Part shown: piece by piece, positions 22,464-33,639 of the stretch
Numbering within the stretch: position 1 is the first letter of the stretch
Layout: every line of letters begins with the position of its first letter
Source of the DNA: Catonia carolina
Lineage: Eukaryota; Arthropoda; Insecta; Hemiptera; Achilidae
NCBI GenBank assembly: GCA_035578175.1
Contig: JAQMRL010000006.1
Location: forward strand, 56,089,001 to 56,153,000
Reading direction: 5' to 3'
DNA: 64,000 nt
Notes under the pieces: generated by a model
The model's input: the letters and a program-made list of their open reading frames with translations, nothing else
Database searches by the model: none
Told to the model about the DNA's origin: nothing
Made by a program: the position numbers and the translations under genes

Positions 22464-23635
22464 CTTAGTTTGTTAAGATGGTTCTGTATATTACTTTGAA
22501 GTATGTGGTTGTAGGAGTACAGGTAGGCATTTAGTAAAGGAGGGGATGAATTCATCATAAAACCATGTCACAAGTTTATGTAAAAAAATATTGTCAATGT
22601 AATACTAAAAGTATCAGTTATCCATAAATATAGATATTCGCTGAAACGAGTTATATATAAATGAAAATGTAAACATTTAAAAGATGTAATTAATTTTACA
22701 AGAGAATATTAATGAAATTCTAAATAAGATTCAAAACTTAAATAATATATATGAAAATTATAATTTGAAGACACGGAAGGGGTATTCTGGTTGTATAAAA
22801 GTAAAGAAACTACGGTAGATGGCGTCTCGACGTAGACGACGCCATCTTAAATAATTTCCTGTTTTTGATTGGGATGTTCCTCATCCACTTTCTTCTCCCC
22901 TTCTTCGAAGAAGATGTCTTAAGATTGTTGTAACAGGAAACGTTCCCCATTTCCGTTTTGTTCAAACATGTTTTGGAATCACTTTGAAAAGTGTGTTGAA
23001 GGAATATCTGTAAGAAGGGTGACGCTCTGATATGACATCCTTAATAACGGCTACACACTATCTTATTATTGGAGTATATTTTCTTGTTCTATATCTTTTT
23101 CTACTTCTTGAAAATTTCATATTCCCTTTTCTTTCTATTATTTTTCATCTTTGTTGTGTTAGTTTGTTCGCTTTCTTTGAAAGGAAATTAAATAACATGG
23201 TGCAGTAGTCTTCATTTTATGTTCGTACCGTATATAGGTTATGTTTTAGTTGAAGCGGACTTTGTGTAGACGTATTCTCCAATGTACGCGTTCAATTTTC
23301 CAAACATAATATTTTTTAAGTTCCGTAGAAAATATAACAGAATATTTTTGGAGTTTTTATTCTTCATTCTTATATCGACGTACTAATTAGCACACCTCGT
23401 GACTCCCAAATGATAAATTTTACACATGACTAAAAAAACGTTGCCATTTTTTAACCATTGCTTCTGTTGCAGAAAAAAATTCAGGAGTTACCCTTTTTAA
23501 GAATTGAATTAACTCCATAAAAATATTTAATGATTTGAGAATTATTAAAAATAATATTGGAGTTACAAGTTTTTCAAATAATTTTTTTGGAGATACAAGT
23601 TATTCAACTTTAAAAACTTACTACGTACTACCTAT
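22464..23635. other. Intron DNA, mostly unrecognised
   Basis: No ORF. A short hairpin, GATGGCGTC..GACGCCATC, lies at 22818-22846. Confidence 0.45.
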
Positions 23636-23639
23636 CTGT

Positions 23640-24060
23640 TAATAAATTACGTGAGGTAAATTGTTATTGTTTTCATGTCGATTTTTCGAAATGGAGTTTA
23701 CACCGGATCTACACGTGTCCAGACCCTCTGAACCCTAAAAACATGTTTTTAGCGATTGGTCTGTGTGTGGGAACAGAATATCTCAAGAACGGAACATTGT
23801 ACGAACTTGAAATTTAAGTTAGATAACACTAGAAAACCCGAGACAAACATTTTCATCGAAATCGGTCAACCGGAAGTAGTAGTTTATTCCTGTCATTTTT
23901 CACTTTTTTGCAATTTTCTCAAAAACGGCTTCTACGTTTTTTTTAAAAATCTCCTCATTTACTAAATTTTTTATGTTCTACAAGATAGTACAAGTTCTAC
24001 AAGATAGTAGGCGCCATGTCTGCTGAAATTCTTAGTGAGGCTGCTTTCTCGAAAAAAATT
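23640..24060 (+). repeat. LR2 repeat copy
   Basis: CATGTCGATTTTTCGAAATG, CGGATCTACACGTG, CATGTTTTTAGCGATTGGTC, ATATCTCAAGAACGGAACAT and CCGGAAGTAGTAGTTTATTC in the same order as the copies at 17566, 31190 and 32970. No coding capacity. Confidence 0.8.
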
Positions 24061-24570
24061 GTTTTTTAAGATTACGACTTCAATATGCATTTTAGCGCTA
24101 AATGTACGAAATAAAAGTTGTAGAGAATTTTAAAACCTACAACTTTTATTTCAAACATTTTTTTGTATAACACTAATTAATTTCGCGGTTATTAGCAATT
24201 TTCTGTTTTTTTCACGAAAACGTGTAAAAATTCGATTTTTTAAAGATTTCAGTCTTTTTATGCATTTTACGTCAAAAAGTATAATCAAATTTATAGGAAA
24301 TTAAAAAATCTACAACTTTTATTTAGAGCATTTTTCTCTACAGAACCTAATTTAGCGTGAAAGAGTGATTTTCCGCATTTTTAAGCCAAACTCAGGTTGA
24401 TTTTCATTTTGCGTCTTTCACTCATGATTAAAATTAGGTAATGTTTATTGAGGTTAGTTATTTTGTTTATTTCTTATGTTTTATTACCAATGTTAGGTTA
24501 TATTGTTCAATATTTGCATTGGCAAGAAAAAGTTGTGTGAGTGTTTCTCACCAGATTTTTTAACTAAAGT
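24061..24570 (+). repeat. LR1 repeat copy, best example
   Basis: Shows the two related halves clearly: 'tttaagattacgacttcaat' / 'ttaaagatttcagtcttttt', each followed by a CTACAACTTTTATTT block and a 'tttcgcggtt'/'atttagcgtga' block ~185 bp apart. Ends 'gcattggcaagaaaaagttg'. Directly follows LR2. Confidence 0.78.
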
Positions 24571-24671
24571 TTATGTTGGCCTTTATTAACCTATTAAACA
24601 ATTAGGTTGTATTACATTGTTACCGTTTAGGAAATACATAGGTCTCCTGCAGGCCTATTAAATTCTTACGG

Positions 24672-24822
24672 TATTTTTTTTTTTTTTTGTTTTACGTCTG
24701 ACTGCTTTTCAATTACTGCTAATGAAGACGGTGAGAAGGATGATAGATGAGGATGAGGATGAAAAAAATGCCACATCTGGCTGGTAATTGAACCCGGGAC
24801 CTTCTAATTACAGTATTTAGTG
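24672..24822 (-). mobile_element. SINE A-related copy, degraded
   Basis: A T-run then 'gttttacgtctgactgcttt', 'aattactgctaatgaagacg', and a B-box complement 'aattgaacccgggacc'. The head is lost. Confidence 0.68.
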
Positions 24823-24987
24823 TGTTCGATTATCCGAACTATTTGATTATCAGAATCATTCTGTTTCCAATTAGTTCGGATAGCTGACGCTCCACTGTAA
24901 TTAGAATTTTCAGGGTGCAACTTACAAGATGAATTGAACTGAATGATAAATTGAAAATTATTCAATAATATGAAATTAAAAACTTAC

Positions 24988-25090
24988 CCATTGCTTCTTG
25001 TCGCATACCCGATACAGCTGCAGACATATTTGACGCACTATGGCTCATACTAAATGGTTGTGCCATGCTTGGATAACTACTTGTTGTCAT
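24988..25090 (-). CDS. PROP1: Homeobox gene exon C: Ser/Met-rich linker
   Basis: Reads MTTSSYPSMAQPFSMSHSAS then NMSAAVSGMRQEAM plus one base of a split glycine codon. The acceptor is TTTGTAACAG above 25090 and the donor GTAAGT at 24982-24987. It ends in phase 1 and joins exon D in phase 1 to restore GGT (Gly). There is no recognised domain; the low-complexity Ser/Met/Ala composition is typical of the region between a paired-like homeodomain and the C-terminal OAR motif. Support comes from the splice sites, frame continuity with both neighbours and coding-like codon choice in an AT-rich intron background. Confidence 0.88.
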
Positions 25091-25139
25091 CTGTTACAAA
25101 ACAAAACAAAATATTATTAGAAAAATTTGAATAAAATTT

Positions 25140-25840
25140 TAAAAATAATGTTTACATGAATGCTTTACTTTTTGCAGAAGATTTGTGCATTGCGCAAGAG
25201 AGTGAGGATGAGCTCCAGAGATCAGTATAAATATTTTAAATGAATTATGCAAAAAATATAATTTCAATGTTTCCGTAAAAAAGGTTAAGGGTAGGCTACT
25301 GGCATTTACTGGTAAATATCCTACCAGGTCTAAAATTGTGGTAGATGATGCAATGCTCGAACAAGTATCACAGTGCAATTATTTAGGTTGTGACATCGGG
25401 TTTGATCAAGATTTGGACATAGAGAAGAAAGTTGGCAAATTCCAAGCAGTGTGCGGCAATATTAGAAAACCCCTAGGCAGGAAAACAAGATAAAACCCGG
25501 ATAAAGTATTACAAGGTGCTGGGTGCCCCAGTCTTACTCTATGGAAGTGAGTCGTGGATTAATATCAGGCCACAGGAGAGTAAAGTACAGGCGGCAGAGA
25601 TACGATTTCTGTGAAGAACTAAGGGTTGCAGTCGTAGGGACGAACTGAGAAATGAGGACGTTAGAACGGAACTGGATGTTTACAACCTGAATGAGAATAT
25701 TGCAGAATATCGTAATAGATGGAGGGAGCACGTAGAGAGAATGACTGAGGGAAGGATCCCCTCAGTGTTTTGCAATACAAACCGTGGGAAGGAAAGATGT
25801 TGGGAGGCCACGCAAAAGATGACAATAATTCAATAGTTTT
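25140..25840 (+). pseudogene. LINE RT C-terminal fragment
   Basis: Reads in broken frames LLFAEDLCIAQESEDELQRS, FNVSVKKVK..LLAFTGKYPT, SQCNYLGCDIGFDQDLDIEK and V..FQAVCGNIRK. These are the end of the RT palm and the thumb of the same LINE group as 11770. The YADD box appears as FAED. Stops after GRKTR. It lies next to exon C on the opposite strand. Confidence 0.78.
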
Positions 25841-25844
25841 TCGC

Positions 25845-26810
25845 TGTTGTTAGTCGGAACAGGCGGAAGCCTAATCCTTGATTATGAGAAAAAGAAGAAA
25901 TTTAAAAAAATTGAAAAATCGATGTTATGTTGCTGTACAATGGTTAATTTCAAAAGATTTTCTATTTCAGTGATATTTCATGCATGTTAATTAGGTAGTT
26001 TCTGTTAATTGGTTTTTTTTGTAAAATTTTTAATGTAAAATGTCTAAATTATTTCTAATTATCAGCCAATTAAACTGATTAGACTGAAGCATTTAAGGGT
26101 CGATGGCACGATGGTTTAAACTCAAAATTTCGATTTTTGGTTTTTTATGTTTTTCAATACCTAGTTTAGGCCTAGATCTACCAGAAAAACTTTAAATTAG
26201 GTACGTCAAAAAAATATTTTTACGAAAAAATTTAGTTTTTATCAAGTTTACACAGAAAAATATTATTATGTTACCAAGAACGAATATTTTTCACAATTTT
26301 ATACTGCTCGTTTTAGTGCAAAGAGAATTTTAGTTTTTAAAATATCTGCATCACTGTTTTTTGTATTCTCAGCTGTTGGTTCAGCTTTTTAAACAACTGT
26401 TGATGGGAAATTTACTTGTTTGTGTAAATTTTGTTTTTGATTTGTGCCTTCTTGTTTCTTGCGTTTTCCCGTAAATTTAGATTTTTAACACTAGGTACAC
26501 TTTTCTCAGAAACAAAAAAACCTACCAGGCTGAAATTTTTACCAGTTATTTATCTTGTATATCCACATATATCGATATTTTTATGACTTCCTCAGGTGCT
26601 CCAGAAATTAGTAATACGCAAAAAACGTAGAAATTAATTTGTGAAAATTGTATGTTATTCGTAATTTAAAATTAAATTGAAAAAATTACCGTAGCTCGAG
26701 AAGAAACCCAACAACTGTAGTGTGTAAAGTTTAATTTCCTTATCTTTTACCAATCCTATGAACAATGTACCTAAAAGTAGCAAATTTATCATTGGCGGGA
26801 TACAAAGTAC
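25845..26810. other. Intron DNA, nothing recognised
   Basis: AT-rich with long A and T runs; no supported ORF. Confidence 0.45.
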
Positions 26811-26814
26811 AGTC

Positions 26815-27105
26815 TCCCTTTAAGAACAGAAGAGGTGTAAAAGACACTATTCAGAGTTATCTCCTCTGAGAGTAATGAATTTCATTTAACAGCCAGTCCC
26901 TGTGGTGAATGAAGTGAAGGTGTCATTTACAGGGTGGAATATAGATGCTTTTCAGAGGCCTGGCATGCTAATAAGTATACTTTTCCAAGCAGTGAGGAAG
27001 ACAATAGTAAACCACCTCACTCGTTGTTTTACTTTGTAAAGTCTCTAAAGGTTCAAACCAGCCTTTCGGCAGATGACCTAGACAACAACTGTTTTATTAA
27101 CTTAA
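26815..27105 (+). repeat. R400 family copy 1 (5'-shortened)
   Basis: Starts AAGAACAGAAGAGGTGTAAA, then AAAGACACTATTCAGAGTTA, AATGAATTTCAT, GTGGTGAATGAAGTGAAGGT, GAGGAAGACAATAGTAAACC and CAGCCTTTCGGCAGATGACC. Five copies of this family lie in the window. Confidence 0.88.
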
Positions 27106-27333
27106 ACTAAGTACTATTAGATGCTTCGAATCAAAAAATAAGTAAAAAAATTTAAAAAAAATTACAAATAAAAATAAAAATTAATAATTTTCTAGAAGAG
27201 GTTGAAAAGTCTTTACTTATTATTTTATTTTTTTAAAATAGCCTATTTGTCTTCTTATAAAATTTTGTAATAAATATAATTTCAAATGAATCAGTCATTT
27301 CAGAAAACCCATAATTCAAAATTGTATATATTC

Positions 27334-27357
27334 AAAAAAAAAAAAAAAAAAAATAAA

Positions 27358-27388
<31 letters not shown>

Positions 27389-27393
27389 TAATA

Positions 27394-27435
<42 letters not shown>

Positions 27436-27440
27436 TAAAA
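27334..27440 (+). repeat. A / AAAT / AAT microsatellite
   Basis: A run of ~21 A's, then (AAAT)n, then (AAT)n with interruptions. Probably grew from a retroposon poly(A) tail. Confidence 0.95.
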
Positions 27441-27657
27441 ATATTAAATATATAAAATATTTAATATTAGGCCTATATATTTTATTTTATATATTGCATT
27501 TTAGAACTAACAGAATGTAAACACACCATCCCTACAAAAATCACATAATTTTGGCTTTCCTTAAGTAATATATAATACTAAGAAAAGGCTTATCCTTAAG
27601 GATATTAAGTTTTTCCTTCTATTTAAAAATGATAGCGGATGTTCTTTTGAAGCTTAA

Positions 27658-28343
27658 AGGGGTAGTCAACCCAGAAAATGAAAATGAAAACTTCTGGCTA
27701 TAATTTATCATTATTTACTTTAAATGAAAGAGTAATTTACTAGTAATAATCTACCATTTGAACCAAGCCAAAAAATTAATTGCAGCCCCTAATATAAGGG
27801 TGAGGTTGGAAAAGCGGGTTTGTACGGGGAATCAAATATCTTAGGAGTCAAGAAAGATATCAACATGATTCTTATGCTACAAAATACAGAAAATTGCTCT
27901 CTATTATCTGTTGTATGCGCTTATATGTGTTTTTTCTTACAAGAAATTTACTGGAAAAGAAACATTTTTCAAAAACAAGTTAAAAAATTATTTTTTAACT
28001 AAATCCCTATTAAGTTTTTTGTAATAATCATTCCAAAGATAATAGAGCAAGAAATTATGAACATTTGAAAAAAGCATCATCCAAATATCTCCAATACTAA
28101 CCAAAATATTTAATTCCCAAGAATTTACAATCATGTAAAAACCACATTCCCGGAAAACTTAAAGTTGAAGGATTAATTTCACTCGCCTTGCTAGTGAGCT
28201 TTATTTTAAACATGCTTTTATAATTTTTTGTCAACGTATAAACAAAGTAAACTAATGTTGTGATTCAGAAAATTTTAAACTTCAAATAAATGTAAAAGAC
28301 ATCGAAATTTAAAAAAAATCATGTTCTTGAGTTGACTACCCGT
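27658..28343. mobile_element. TTAA-flanked TIR element
   Basis: TTAA at 27654-27657 and 28344-28347. The ends AGGGGTAGTCAACCC and, inverted, ACGGGTAGTCAACTC match at 13 of 15 positions. There is no transposase in 686 bp. TTAA targets are used by piggyBac and Kolobok groups, so this is a non-autonomous member of one of these (inference). Confidence 0.82.
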
Positions 28344-28645
28344 TTAAGTTCTACTCTCTTTTGGAAGAGGGCATACAAAGATTCTATGCAAACATTTTTT
28401 TAAGGTGTATAACTACTGTGTTATGACAACAATGAAGAACGTGAATAGCTCTAAAAATCAACATTTCTCTTTCTTAAAGTTAAGAATTTCATTTTTTTTT
28501 TATTGCAGAAAGCTATTTTAAGTCATAATGTAAACTAGTGAAATAAATGAATACTATTGTACAGCACAATTTTCTTTTGGTCTAACAACGTATTTTACAG
28601 AAAACAACGTAAGTTAACATTTTACACCAATTTATTTCAGAAACA

Positions 28646-29865
28646 CCTTAAGTCTAAATTCCAATTCTTTTCAAACAAGTGCCTTGTCTTTAAAAAGACA
28701 ACTACCCCAAAAAATAAAAAAATAAATTTTTTAAAAATATTTTTATATAAATATTTGGTTTTTTCTGAGCAATTTGATACCAAATTTATGTTTTTACTCC
28801 CAATCCCAATTTAATTACGAATTTTTTAAAATAGTACTGCATGAAAAAAGTTGTGCCTTTTGAGTTTTCGAGGAAACATTTTGCGTAGCTAGTTGTCGTT
28901 TCTTACTTACATTCCAAGGAAAATAAAAAATACTCACATAAGCATTCACTGCCTACTGCTGTTCTAGATGTAATCAAACCTGTCTTTGCTGATCTGTCTC
29001 AAACTGATTTATTAAAAAAATGCCTTCATGGTAACACTCAAAATATAAGCGAGTCGTTCAACCATATCATCTGGAGTAGAATCCCCAAATCTGTATTTGT
29101 TGGCATTGAGACCATGACATTCGGTATTCATGATGCCATTTCAACATATAATAATGGTAATATTAGTAAGTGTGAGGTTATGAAACAATTGCAAATAAAC
29201 CCAGGAGCAAATATGGTATCAATTTTGAGTAAAATTGATTCACGTCGAATTCGCGAAGCAGAAAAAATGTGTGAGGATATGAAAAAGAAAGCTCGCCGGA
29301 AGAACAGACATGTGAAGAAGAAATTAGAAGATGTAACAGAAAAGGATTCCAACCCAGATTATGGAGCAGGGTTGTTTTAAGCAGGTAGCATATGACATAC
29401 TTGGTACTAAACGTGATTCTTGTCTTTATTTGCATTTTCCCGAAAATCATGGTTTTTCTTATAAAAATCCCGTTTTCTCAAAAACTATTTGACAGATCTG
29501 CTTCAAATTTTTTATGGTAATTATTGTCAATAAGGTGGAGTTACACCACTAGAATTATTGATATTTGCTAAAAAATAAAATAATTATGGCTTATATAAAG
29601 GTGCTTTTCGAGCAAACTTTTTTACATATATAAAAAAATTAATATATTTTTTCTTTCAAGTACATTTTGATGATTGTAGTGGTACTATTTTTACATAAAG
29701 AGCTGAAGAGTCTCTCAAAATTTCATGTTTGTAGCTCTTGTACTTTTTTAGAAAATGGGTCATAAAGTTAAGAGATTTTAACATTGAATTATATGACAGG
29801 TAGTGGTGTCCTTAAGTCTAAATTCCAATTCTTTTCAAACAAGTGCCTTTTCTTTAAAAAGACAA
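28646..29865. repeat. 56-bp direct repeats around a transposase fragment
   Basis: CCTTAAGTCTAAATTCCAAT.. at 28646-28701 recurs at 29810-29865 with a single G/T difference, 1,164 bp apart. The Mutator-like fragment lies between. No TIRs were seen. Confidence 0.88.
28889..29380 (+). pseudogene. Mutator-like transposase C-terminal fragment
   Basis: An open frame from 28889 to the stop at 29380 reads HSKENKKYSHKHSLPTAVLD, LLKKCLHGNTQNISESFNHI, IWSRIPKSVFVGIETM, FGIHDAISTYNNGNISKCEV, then a basic region and NPDYGAGLF. The CLHGxTQNxxESxNxxIW motif and the GxxDAxxxFNxGN block are familiar from insect and cnidarian proteins with a 'Mutator-like transposase' domain (family recalled, not searched). 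Upstream is blocked by TAG at 28886. The C-terminal ~160 residues are undisrupted, so either decay is recent or some copy is used. Confidence 0.7.
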
Positions 29866-31020
29866 AAGTATATTTTATATCAATGGAGACAGCCCTCTGT
29901 ACAATTTATATTTTTCAATATTTTTTTAATTGAAACATAATAAATTACGAACAAGTTTTTTAACTTTTCCAAAAGTTAGTTTTTTGACTTATGGGCTTTC
30001 TGAAATGACTGATTCAAATAGTAAATACTACGGTGTTACAAAATGAAAAATAAGCTACATAAATAAGTTAAGTTAGCAATAAAATAATAAGTATTTTTGT
30101 ACGTACCTGTGGATATCTATTCATTGTATTCGGATGTGGATAAGGTTGGTAGCCTCTACTTGCCGATGGATAAATATTTCTCATCATTGCACCATTACAT
30201 GTTGGCAACACTGACGGAGCTAATGCTTTTTGTAATTGTTTCTCTTGTTTACGATACTTCGCTCTTCTATTTTGAAACCAAACCTGTTAAAATATAATGA
30301 ATAAACATCACTCAATCAATCTAACAAAATTGAACAGTTGTACGTAGAAAAGACCGGGAATTATTTGGCCATACATACATATTTTTCTGTAATAAAAATC
30401 ACATTGAAAATTTAAAAACAAAACATTTGGAGAAATAAATAACGGATTTAAGGTAGGGCTAAATAACAAGAAACGCTTAAATTATAAAACATCAAAAAGG
30501 AATCAACAAGAAAGGAATAACGAAAAAAATTAAAAGATAACATGTGTAAAAAAGAGATTATACCAACGAGAATAAAATAACAATAATGAAAGACAAAGAG
30601 TGTAACGGGAAAGACTTACATTAATCTACATTAAATGTGAATGAAATCAAAGAACTGACGTTAAGAAAAGTGAGAAAGAGTACCTACATAAATCCAAAGA
30701 GAAAAAGAAGAGGTAGAGTAAAATAGAGGATGCTTCAAGTCCAAAGAGAATAAACAGAAAGTTTATGACAAAGTACAGTATATCTCCTTGGTTTCTTCTT
30801 GATGTAGGCCCGTATTATATACGAAATAATTTAATAAACTAAGCTTTGTTCACAGTTTCGTGTTAGATGTCTTTGTGTATTTGCCCATTTTGTGTTTGTT
30901 TGTGGTGTTTTTGTTTAGTACAAGTTGACTTCATGTATATTGCATAGAAATCCTGTATTCATCGCGTTTTACTGTACCTTGCATCATACTGTTGAATTTT
31001 TTATATCCCTCGCTAAATTT
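29866..31020. other. Intron DNA around exon B, no other feature
   Basis: Apart from exon B (30107-30283), no repeat or ORF is recognised. 30340-30780 is A-rich on the plus strand. Confidence 0.45.
30107..30283 (-). CDS. PROP1: Homeobox exon B: homeodomain residues 47-60 and linker
   Basis: Reads 59 codons, beginning VWFQNRRAKYRKQEKQLQ, the DNA-recognition half of helix 3 with Q50, N51 and R53. A linker CNGAMMRNIYPS..RGYQPYPHPNTMNRYPQ follows. The acceptor is TTAACAG at 30284-30290 and the donor GTACGT at 30101-30106, both phase 0. It joins exon A exactly at homeodomain 46/47 after a 28,460-bp intron. The Tyr/Pro/Asn-rich linker looks conserved rather than random and may contact cofactors (inference). 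Without this exon the homeodomain cannot bind DNA, so the giant intron must be spliced accurately. Confidence 0.95.
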
Positions 31021-31190
31021 CAGCCGACTTATTACTATTATTATTATTATTTAGTTCATTCCAGCCAACCATGGGTACATAAATTATTACATAATACATA
31101 AATTATTATACATAAATATTATTATTTACATTTATATATATATATATATAATTTATATTTATATTATTATTATACATAAATTATTACATA
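31021..31190 (+). repeat. ATT and AT simple sequence
   Basis: (ATT)n at about 31031-31051 and (TA)n at about 31133-31150 in AT-rich DNA. Confidence 0.85.
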
Positions 31191-31680
31191 ATATTTGTTT
31201 TCTTTGCTATTCTCTGTATTACATTTTTACTTTCTTTTGCCTTGAATAACATATTTTGGAAAGGAAAGTATTGTTTTCATGTCGATTTTTTGAAATCAAG
31301 TTTTCACCGGAAACACATTTTCAGGCACCTGAACCCAAAAACATGTTTTTACGTCTTTGTCTGTGTGTGTGAACAGAATATCTCAAGAACAGAATAGTGT
31401 ACGAAGTTGAAACTTGAAACTTAAAATTTAGATGCCACAATAAAACCTGTGGTTCCCTTGGGTTTCTTTGGGGAACTCAAGTGTTCCCGAAGGAACACTT
31501 TGGGAACACTTAATTTCAAAGTTCAACACTTAAGTTCCAAGGAACTCGAGTGTTGGGTTCCCCACAAGGGAACCCAACACAATATTTTCATGAAAATTGG
31601 TTAACCAGAAGTAGTAGTTTATTCAAGCAATTTTTAACTTTTTTACGATTTTCTCAAAAAACGGCAAGTAGATACGTTTT
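31190..31680 (+). repeat. LR2 repeat copy with GTTCC-rich insert
   Basis: LR2 blocks as at 23640. Relative to that copy, ~135 extra bp at about 31447-31582 hold several hairpins: AAGTGTTCC-CGAA-GGAACACTT (31479-31500) and GTGTTGGGTTCC..GGAACCCAACAC (31550-31580). LR2 resumes at 'atattttcatgaaaattgg'. Confidence 0.8.
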
Positions 31681-31699
31681 GTTTTATTTATTTTTTGCA

Positions 31700-32125
31700 A
31701 TGCTCTTGATTGTTTCAAGAAACTATCAGATTGCAGGTACTATAAAAACAGTTGGCACCTTTGTAGTGAGTTAGTCAATACTTTAATTTTGTGGATAAAA
31801 AGTGTTGTTGAGCCGTTCGAAATAGTGTAGATACGGGACCGGCTCTGAATTGCGGTTTTAGTGTTTGTGCTTACGTATTGTATCAAATGGTTGCGGGAGG
31901 CAATTGTTTTGATTGTTAAGTGACTGTTCTAATTATATTCAAGTTTAGTTGAAGCTTAAATTTTGTAATTAATTTAATTGAAGTAATCTAATTGTATTGT
32001 TATTAGTTTAAGTTTGATAATTTATTATTAAATTGTGTCAATAAATAATTGCTATAAGTTTAAAGAAAATCTGTTTGTTATTAATTATACCGAGATCCCG
32101 AATGAACTTAGGCTTTGGGGTTACA
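31700..32125 (+). mobile_element. Probable solo LTR
   Basis: A TATA-box-like ACTATAAAAACAG at about 31738 and a downstream block GAAATAGTGTAGATACGGGA. An AATAAATAATTGC poly(A)-type region near 32040 is followed by the end word GAGATCCCGAATGAACTTAG..GTTACA near 32125, shared with LTR-like ends at 33404 and 46327 (minus). The 5' half recurs at 50985-51149. No gag/pol lies beside it. The exact 5' end is uncertain. Confidence 0.55.
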
Positions 32126-32965
32126 ATATTTTATGACCATAAGAAGCGGTTCAACTAAAAGATTGTTGTTTTATTTTTTTAGAAATTTATAAGTCTTTGA
32201 TTTCTTCACCATCAGGTTTTCAAAATTAAATATTTTTACATATTTCTTAGACTCTTCCAAATGAACTGAACAGTTGAAATTCCTCCATTTTTGTTTTCCC
32301 TACTGTTTCATTTCATCCCTTACTAAAAAGGGATGTAAAAGACAAGGGGTTGCTGTATCCGTTTCCAATTTGTTCTTCTCCACCATCATCAACATCATAT
32401 CAATTCTAATCTTCTTCTTTTTCGTCTTCCCTAAGTATATATTCGACACACCCTTATTGTATCAACACTCCGTCTAAAACAACCCCTTGTACGACATGTA
32501 GAAATTGTTAGAGAAGTAATCAAAGCAAGCAGTTTGTATGCAAATCTGTAACGATATTTCTTTAAAGATGGCGTCCATAAATCTAAAAAATGGCTGAGTT
32601 GTGAATTGAGTATTAGGAAATCTTTTCCAGTTAATAATATCTCAAAATCACTTTCAAAAACACCAAATCAAAATTTATGAATAGTCTATATTCTTTCTCT
32701 ATTTACACGTAGTATAAGTTACGTAAGTTGCATGTGTTTTTAAATAAGGTAGCATTTTTGTGATCCAATTATGGTTTTCATGTCGCGTTGGTTTGATATA
32801 ATTGCAACAATACTATTCATTCCAAAATCCTCTATATTTTAGAACGGAGTCTGTCATTTTTGAGTTATCTCCAGATTAGAATGTTACAATCATTTATCAC
32901 AAAGATAGAGCAATGACTTAATGCAAATAGGTTTCCTATAGTTTTACAGAAACTTTGAATTTTGG
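32126..32965. other. Intron DNA, nothing recognised
   Basis: Includes a T/C-rich patch at about 32270-32430; no supported gene. Confidence 0.4.
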
Positions 32966-32969
32966 AATA

Positions 32970-33285
32970 AATTTTTTTTTACTTTCTCTTGCCCTGTATG
33001 AATATAGGGAAGTAAACCCTAAATAGATACTTGAATATAGATCCTAAACCCAAAATATTCCATGTTTTTAAGTGATTGGTCTGTGAGTGTGTATGTGAAC
33101 AAAATATCTCAAGAACGGAATATCGAACAAAATTGAAACTCGGAACCTAAGCTAGATACCACAAGAGGAGCATTTTGACGAATATTTTCATTAAAATCAA
33201 CAAGAAGTAGTAGCTTTTCGAGCGATTTTTCACTTTTTATTAGTTAAATTATTTCAAAATCTAAGTTTTTCATGTGTGATATGAC
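32970..33285 (+). repeat. LR2 repeat copy
   Basis: CTTTCTCTTGCCCTGTATGA, CATGTTTTTAAGTGATTGGT, ATATCTCAAGAACGGAATAT and AGAAGTAGTAGC in family order. The core is more diverged than in the other three copies. Confidence 0.75.
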
Positions 33286-33289
33286 AGGT

Positions 33290-33404
33290 AATTGTAATTT
33301 ATAATCTTATCAGTAAATAGGCTAATATTGTTATAAGTTTAAGGGAAATTTGGTTATTATAATTAGTAACTAGATCTCGAACGAACCTTGGCTAAAGTGT
33401 TACA
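33290..33404 (+). mobile_element. LTR 3' end fragment
   Basis: Homologous to 32030-32125: TTATAAGTTTAAGGGAAATT, GATCTCGAACGAACCTTGGC and a final GTTACA. Directly after an LR2 copy, as is the LTR at 31700. Confidence 0.55.
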
Positions 33405-33639
33405 ATATTAATTTGATATTATTCGTCCCTACTCTATCAACGTGCGGGATCCCGGTGACTCAGTAGTGTTTACATTGCGTACTAAGGAATTATGATAGTT
33501 TTGAATTCTGTCTTCGAATTTTATAAGTACTACAAAATTTAAAATTGTAGCAATGCATCAGGGATGCGTAAGTAATCGTGTAATGTTTTGCTGCATAAGT
33601 ATACTGAAGAGTAATCAGCCATAAGAAATTACTTTGGCC

